Origin: an uncultured Varibaculum sp.
GTDB lineage: Bacteria; Actinomycetota; Actinomycetes; Actinomycetales; Actinomycetaceae
DNA: 11,192 nucleotides
NCBI GenBank assembly: GCA_947255165.1
Contig: CAMYFZ010000061.1
Span: 1-11,192 of the forward strand
Direction of reading: 5' to 3'
Shown: in pieces, positions 7,645-11,192 of the stretch
Position numbering within the stretch: the stretch's first letter is position 1
Layout: the number at the start of each line of letters is the position of its first letter
Made by a program: the position numbers and the translations under genes
The notes under the pieces: generated by a model
Told to the model about the DNA's origin: nothing
What the model saw: the letters and a program-made list of their open reading frames with translations, nothing else
The model's database searches: none

Positions 7645-8198
7645 TATTCGCTCCAGGCAGTCACCGTATAGGTTTGCACTTGCGCACGCGGATCCCACCA
7701 CGAAGGAGGTAGCCCCGCTTTCATTTTCAGGTGCGCCAGGAATTCTTTAGGTTCGGGCAATTGTTCCCACACTTGGGGTAGGAAGGTAGCGCGGGCATAT
7801 CCGGCATTAAGCACTACCCCGCTCACCTGGGGTTTTAGTTGGGCAATTACTTCTGCCTCGCTGCCTGCCTGCAAAGTTACCCGGGGGCTTAATACGGAGA
7901 CTTCAATCTTGATATCGGACAGCTCCGCCCGAGTCACCGCGGGAAAACGAGGGTCTTGAAAGGCGGCAGCGCGCGCGTTTGCTATCACGTCGCGCCCCAG
8001 GGGACGGTATTCTTCCAGGCTGCCGATACACCCGCGCAGATTCGCGTTTTCGGTGAGGGTAACGAAACTGGCACCTTCTTCCTGCAACCAGGAGGGCGCA
8101 TCTGTAATTACCGGGTCTGCCTGCTCTAATAGCGCGGTCTGGATAGCGTCGCGTGCCAGGGGTAATAATATTTTTCCGGCATCTGCGGGAACTGTCAT
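7644..8198 (-). CDS. amrA: AmmeMemoRadiSam system protein A (AMMECR1 domain)
   Basis: 184-residue cytoplasmic protein made of one AMMECR1 domain. The family hallmark LRGCIG is at 54-59. RDPRFP-type sequence (QDPRFPAVT, 81-89) precedes the strands IKIEVSVLSP (97-106), and ATFLPQVWEQLP (137-148) with FLAHLKMKAGLPPSWW (153-168) completes the recognisable C-terminal part. The ATG at 8198 is preceded by AAGGAG with 6-base spacing, lying inside the end of amrB; only two bases separate the amrB stop from this start. The biochemical role is unknown. Human AMMECR1 belongs to the same domain family, and the conserved LRGCIG motif suggests a catalytic or binding site. Confidence 0.95.
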   Translation of the reverse strand: MTVPADAGKILLPLARDAIQTALLEQADPVITDAPSWLQEEGASFVTLTENANLRGCIGSLEEYRPLGRDVIANARAAAFQDPRFPAVTRAELSDIKIEVSVLSPRVTLQAGSEAEVIAQLKPQVSGVVLNAGYARATFLPQVWEQLPEPKEFLAHLKMKAGLPPSWWDPRAQVQTYTVTAWSE

Positions 8199-8200
8199 GG

Positions 8201-9043
8201 CTAGCTCCTTACCTCGAAGGCGGCGTACCCCACTACCCGATCCCTGCCCGCATAGGGGGTGTTACCCGAGTTGTAGTTTCCGATTAGACACGGATAGACC
8301 TCCCACTGCTTACACAGTTCTAACAGCCCATTGAGCGGACGCACCCCGCAGGCTTGCTCTGAAGTGAGCGGAAGCTCCAGATTTTTTATCTGCGTAATCG
8401 TTGCCTCATCTATGAGTTCTGCCTGCTCATAGGGGTGATAGTGGGAAAGGTCAGAACTGACCGCCACTAAGGTTTGTTCATCGGCGAGGGCGGAGATGAT
8501 TGCGGCTACCTCCTTGGGGGCTGCCTCCCCCACATTGAGCGGAATCAGTTCCACATCCTCACCAAAGTTCTCGATTATCAGCGGAACCTGCACTTCCAAA
8601 GCATGTTCTTCCCGGTGGGTAAGTGGATGGACAGTTACTTTTAGCGGCAAATCCTGGGTTTGCTCCAGCACCTTTTGAGTGGGTACCGCCAGCATCCCCG
8701 CCGGAGTTCCGAACTGGTCACAACCAGGTAAAGCCACTCCCCGAATCGCTACCCGGTGAGTGGGTCCCAGTAGCAGTATCCGTTTGGTCGCTTTGCGCCC
8801 TAAAGCCGCTCGGCGCCAGGCAGCGGCAGCTAGCATTCCGGAAAATACCCACCCGGCATGAGGTGCCACAATTGCCTTGACCTGCCCACTTACTTGGGGA
8901 TCATCGGGTGGTAAATCCGAGCGTACCTGTAGGTATTTCGCAGCAGCTTCATTGAGAGTACGTGCCTCTGCCTTGATTGCCGTGGCCGCTTGCGGATAAA
9001 ACATCCCGGCCACCGCCGGTTTCCGTCGCAGATGCTCGCCCAT
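8201..9043 (-). CDS. amrB: AmmeMemoRadiSam system protein B (MEMO-like)
   Basis: 280-residue member of the MEMO1 family, whose fold resembles non-haem iron class III extradiol dioxygenases. Visible motifs are RKPAVAGMFYP (7-17), PHAGWVFSG (61-69), LLGPTH (91-96), EEHALEVQVPL (145-155), VSSDLSHYHPY (195-205), ACGVRP (231-236) and VGYAAF (271-276). By analogy with human MEMO1, His62, His96 and Cys232 would be the metal ligands; I aligned this from memory. The ATG at 9043 has GGGAGGG just upstream. It is first in the amr operon, with a 136-base leader containing dyads. It probably works with AmrA and AmrS, as the three genes are commonly found together. The reaction is not known. Confidence 0.95.
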   Translation of the reverse strand: MGEHLRRKPAVAGMFYPQAATAIKAEARTLNEAAAKYLQVRSDLPPDDPQVSGQVKAIVAPHAGWVFSGMLAAAAWRRAALGRKATKRILLLGPTHRVAIRGVALPGCDQFGTPAGMLAVPTQKVLEQTQDLPLKVTVHPLTHREEHALEVQVPLIIENFGEDVELIPLNVGEAAPKEVAAIISALADEQTLVAVSSDLSHYHPYEQAELIDEATITQIKNLELPLTSEQACGVRPLNGLLELCKQWEVYPCLIGNYNSGNTPYAGRDRVVGYAAFEVRS

Positions 9044-9065
9044 AATCCCTCCCTCATCGCAGGTA

Positions 9066-9100
9066 GATTACCTCTATTTTAGCTGGTAATCCGGGTTACC
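9066..9100 (-). promoter_or_regulatory. Candidate operator/promoter of the amr operon (GGTAA/TTACC dyads)
   Basis: On the minus strand, GGTAACCCGGATTACC (9100-9085) is a near-perfect 16-bp palindrome with 14 of 16 bases symmetric. Its right arm, extended to GATTACC (9091-9085), can instead pair with GGTAATC (9072-9066) across 12 bases, and a further GGTA/TACC pair follows. Between the dyads lies TAAAAT (9081-9076), a good -10 candidate 33 bases before the start codon. No -35 match is evident upstream of it. The palindrome would then sit just upstream of the -10, where a repressor or activator could bind. If transcription starts further upstream, the same elements could form alternative RNA hairpins before the amrB ribosome binding site. 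Confidence 0.45.
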
Positions 9101-9130
9101 GTTCTGCTTTTATCGAGTACCCCGGTATTC

Positions 9131-9159
9131 GGCACGGAGGCCAGATTTTTCCTCCTGCC
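9131..9159 (-). terminator. Candidate terminator of the stalk-protein gene
   Basis: GGCA (9131-9134) plus GGAGG (9136-9140) pair with CCTCC (9151-9155) plus TGCC (9156-9159). This gives a 9-bp G+C-rich stem with one bulged base and a 10-base loop. It begins 21 bases after the stop of the minus-strand stalk gene and before the amr leader. There is no T-run after it in the minus direction, so it would be a non-canonical terminator of the kind accepted in Actinobacteria. Confidence 0.45.
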
Positions 9160-9179
9160 CGGCGTTATCAGGATAAAAG

Positions 9180-10331
9180 TTATAGATATGGGCGAAGATC
9201 TACCGATGGCCCCCCTTGTAATCTCTCAAATGGGGATGCCCTGTCGCCTACGTAGCCCACGCCAGTTTTTCTATCAACGGTGTAATAAGTGTGGTTTTGA
9301 GTATCTTCCGACGGTTTGTACCAGTCGAGCCTGATAGCTACCTGATCCCCTTGTTGCTGGTAGATAGTAACCTTTAAAACCTCGCCAGTGCCCTTTAATC
9401 CTTCTTCACCACCAACGTATTTCAACTCAAGTGCCCTGGCTGCTTGCGTCAATTGGCTATCGCTGTAACCTTTGGCTTCTTGCGCTTTTTTGGCTTCTTC
9501 GGCTTTTTTGGCCTCAGCTTCGGCTTTGGCCTTAGCGATCTCAGCTTTCTTCGCCTCACGCGCGTCGGTCACTTTCTTAATACACTGCTCAATCTGAGCA
9601 TCATCCATACCGTACTCTTTATAAATCTTTCTTAACTGGGCAATCTGCTCATCACTAACATTTTCCGGACTGATGGGATCCAACTTAAAAACCGTTGTCG
9701 AAGCAGAACTGCTAGCGCCACTACCAACAGCTTCACCACTCTTACCCGATTTACCAGACTTCGCACCTTCACCCGCCTGCTTACCACCAGCAGCCTTCTT
9801 ACCCGGAACCGCAACCTGCAAGGTAACCGGATCCTTCGGCACCGTAAAAATCCGGCCATCATCCAAAATCGGAGACGCCTCCAGCAACAACCGATAACTA
9901 CCAGCCAATAACTTCAGATTAGTTTTACCAGGAAAAAACTTAACCCGCTTATCCACCTTCTTCTTATCTAAATCCTCACCGGTAACCCTAAGCGGCACAA
10001 AAGAAGACTTCCCCGCATCGTAACTTTCCCCGTTAACCTCAACCAACACCGACTGATACTGATGAGCCGCCTGCCAAGCAGCATTCTCCACCTGCTGCTT
10101 ACGATAAAACCAAAAACCAACACCAAGCGCACAAACCAAAACCAACACCAAAATGCAACACAAAATAACCAAACCCCGACGCCCTTTGGAGCCACCAGCG
10201 TTCTTAGGATCAGCGCCACCCAATCCAGGCTGTTGCCCCATCACCGGAGGCATCACCCCAGTCGCATCCCCATCACCAGAAACGTAAGCATCCCCCATAG
10301 CACCGGGACGATCACCAAAACCACTCGCCAT
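9180..10331 (-). CDS. TM-anchored surface protein with Lys/Ala/Glu-rich stalk, paralog A
   Basis: 383 residues from ATG at 10331, preceded by AGGAG 10 bases upstream. Not a family I can name. Order of parts: Gly/Pro-rich cytoplasmic tail (1-50), stop-transfer RR then one membrane segment (53-76), a beta-rich extracytoplasmic domain (about 91-177, with LKLLAGSYRLLLEASPIL reminiscent of transthyretin/prealbumin-like modules), a Gly/Ser/Lys linker (177-210), a helical segment (FKLDPISPENVSDEQIAQLR, 215-234), a charged helix of KAE repeats (252-288, probable coiled coil) and a C-terminal head (289-383) ending VDLRPYL. The adjacent gene encodes a paralog whose stalk DNA is nearly identical but whose head differs. 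The first part of the gene has a strongly G+T-rich coding strand. An extension to 10415 was rejected because it lacks a better ribosome binding site. The cell-surface role is inferred from topology. Confidence 0.85.
   Translation of the reverse strand: MASGFGDRPGAMGDAYVSGDGDATGVMPPVMGQQPGLGGADPKNAGGSKGRRGLVILCCILVLVLVCALGVGFWFYRKQQVENAAWQAAHQYQSVLVEVNGESYDAGKSSFVPLRVTGEDLDKKKVDKRVKFFPGKTNLKLLAGSYRLLLEASPILDDGRIFTVPKDPVTLQVAVPGKKAAGGKQAGEGAKSGKSGKSGEAVGSGASSSASTTVFKLDPISPENVSDEQIAQLRKIYKEYGMDDAQIEQCIKKVTDAREAKKAEIAKAKAEAEAKKAEEAKKAQEAKGYSDSQLTQAARALELKYVGGEEGLKGTGEVLKVTIYQQQGDQVAIRLDWYKPSEDTQNHTYYTVDRKTGVGYVGDRASPFERLQGGPSVDLRPYL
9492..9800 (-). repeat. Near-identical stalk-coding repeat, copy 1 (309 bp)
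   Basis: Aligned without gaps to 10884-11192 at a constant offset of 1392 bp. By hand I count about 15 mismatches in 309 bases (about 95% identity), with long stretches at both ends fully identical. It encodes the linker, helical segment and Lys/Ala/Glu stalk of paralog A. Similarity stops abruptly at 9492, at the junction with the head domain. On the other side it runs on to the window edge in copy 2, so the true repeat is longer. Confidence 0.9.
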
Positions 10332-10562
10332 AACCAACACTCTCCTAAAACACGCAGTAGGAAACAGCAAAACCTGCCCCCATGCTAACGCCCCAAACAA
10401 CACCAAACCCCACATTCCCTGTCTGAATTACGGTACAACGCAGGAGTTAGGTTTTACCCCAGCAAGCGCGGAGCCCGCACAGAATCGTAGTTGCTTCCAG
10501 GGAAATCTACTCTACCTGTAGCTAACCCCTTCCATAGATACTTATAAACCAGCGGAGAAGCG
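10332..10562 (-). other. Intergenic region between the stalk-protein paralogs
   Basis: This 231-base stretch holds the leader of paralog A. On the minus strand it contains four G-runs at 10417-10419, 10408-10411, 10391-10394 and 10377-10381, and AGGAG near 10345. It also holds a short open frame from about 10580 down to a TAA at 10454-10456 that could be a decayed gene end. No convincing promoter hexamers are visible. No strong terminator for paralog B is seen either. Confidence 0.5.
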
Positions 10563-11192
10563 TTAGTGAATATAGGGAGTAATGTCTACTGGCCTAAACG
10601 GTCCCAACCCAGCCATGCCATAGTCATAAGTACCTTTTCCGGTTTTTGAGTCGATACCGTAGTAACGGGCAATTGAATTGTGACCGTCAGGATAGTCCCA
10701 ATAAATCCGCACACAAACATCGCCCTTAATTTCTGGAATACACCCCGCTATGTGCGCTCCTAATGGTGGAGGAGAGCTTGACGTAGTGGCCTCCGGGTGA
10801 GCTTTGTAATGCCTAAAAGCTGCGTCTAAAATTTGTTGCTCAGTGAAGGGACCAGCTTTTCTAGCCTGTTCTGCCTGTTTTTTGGCTTCTTCGGCTTTTT
10901 TGGCCTCAGCTTCGGCTTTGGCTTTAGCGATTTCAGCCTTCTTCGCCTCGCGCGCGTCGGTTACTTTCTTAATACACTGCTCAATCTGAGCATCGTCCAT
11001 ACCATACTCTTTATAAATCTTTCTTAACTGGGCAATCTGCTCATCACCAACATTTTCCGGACTGATCGGGTCCAGCTTAAAAACCGTTTTTGAAGCAGAA
11101 CTGGTAGCGCCACTACCAACAGCTTCACCACTCTTAGCCGATTTACCAGACTTCGCACCTTCACCCGCCTGCTTACCACCAGCAGCCTTCTT
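10563..11192 (-). CDS. TM-anchored stalk protein, paralog B (N-terminus beyond the window)
   Basis: 209 visible residues in an open frame that runs to the window edge. The first visible residues, KKAAGGKQAGEG, align with residue 178 of paralog A, so the anchor and beta domain presumably lie outside. Visible order: Gly/Ser/Lys linker, helical segment with KLDPISPENVGDEQIAQL, KAE-rich stalk (slightly different end: KKQAEQARKAG), and a C-terminal head beginning FTEQQILDAAFRHY. The head ends PVDITPYIH and shares a DxKTGxG motif and the VDxxPY ending with paralog A, so the heads are distant homologs. It has two cysteines (in AGCIPE and GDVCVRI) that paralog A's head lacks. The internal Met at 11000 is not the start, because homology continues upstream of it. 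Confidence 0.85.
   Translation of the reverse strand, partial: KKAAGGKQAGEGAKSGKSAKSGEAVGSGATSSASKTVFKLDPISPENVGDEQIAQLRKIYKEYGMDDAQIEQCIKKVTDAREAKKAEIAKAKAEAEAKKAEEAKKQAEQARKAGPFTEQQILDAAFRHYKAHPEATTSSSPPPLGAHIAGCIPEIKGDVCVRIYWDYPDGHNSIARYYGIDSKTGKGTYDYGMAGLGPFRPVDITPYIH
10884..11192 (-). repeat. Near-identical stalk-coding repeat, copy 2 (cut by window end)
   Basis: Partner of the repeat at 9492-9800, with an ungapped offset of 1392 bp and about 15 differences. Most differences are silent or conservative in the two proteins. It extends beyond position 11192. Confidence 0.9.

Noticed and set aside
7645..7701. Upstream start for amrS inside amrA
   Set aside because: The ATG at 7644 has a good ribosome binding site and TAATG coupling, and the extra residues only mirror amrA sequence in another frame.
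10062..10388. Plus-strand frame of 108 residues rich in Thr, Asn, Gln and Pro
   Set aside because: It is antisense to paralog A and results from the A+C-rich plus strand.
10332..10415. Upstream start for stalk paralog A
   Set aside because: The extension lies in a G+T-biased leader that stays open by composition, and AGGAG supports ATG at 10331.
10563..11000. Start of paralog B at the internal ATG at 11000
   Set aside because: The frame stays open to the window end and its translation matches paralog A upstream of that Met.

Overview
The window looks like a piece of an actinobacterial chromosome with moderate G+C content. The evidence is a lipoprotein signal peptide followed by a polar-amino-acid ABC operon of actinobacterial style, a membrane protein family I associate with Actinobacteria, frequent GTG starts, and PASTA and TM-anchored stalk proteins. 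The composition would fit the Actinomycetaceae (a Varibaculum- or Mobiluncus-like organism), but that assignment is a guess.

Left part (1-2449, minus strand): the window opens inside a tRNA-Tyr gene, of which only the 5' part (anticodon GTA, start of the long variable arm) is present. It is followed by a 763-residue membrane protein with an extracytoplasmic, alkaline-phosphatase-like N-terminal domain and about ten membrane segments. A 195-base divergent intergenic region (2450-2644) separates it from a three-gene plus-strand operon (2645-5388). That operon encodes a complete polar amino acid importer: binding lipoprotein, permease and ATPase, the last two overlapping by ATGA. An ARG-box-like dyad within a 20-bp repeated motif lies over the candidate promoter.

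Middle (5389-6558): an A+T-rich island holds a TM-anchored PASTA protein (5747-6430). Pairs of a 14-bp motif with a 23-bp period, CTGATGGATTTGGC, occur on both sides of the gene in the same orientation.

Right part (6559-11192, minus strand): a tight three-gene operon, amrB-amrA-amrS, encodes the AmmeMemoRadiSam proteins (MEMO-like, AMMECR1-like, radical SAM). Its leader contains a chain of GGTAA/TTACC dyads. Upstream lie two tandem paralogous TM-anchored proteins with a shared Lys/Ala/Glu-rich stalk and different C-terminal heads. The stalk-coding DNA is about 95% identical over 309 bp at an exact offset of 1392 bp, whereas the heads are strongly diverged. The second paralog runs off the window edge.

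The best candidates for something poorly described are the stalk/head paralog array, the repeat-flanked PASTA island, and the dyad-controlled AmmeMemoRadiSam operon, whose biochemical role is still unclear. I see no transposase, integrase, CRISPR array or phage gene.
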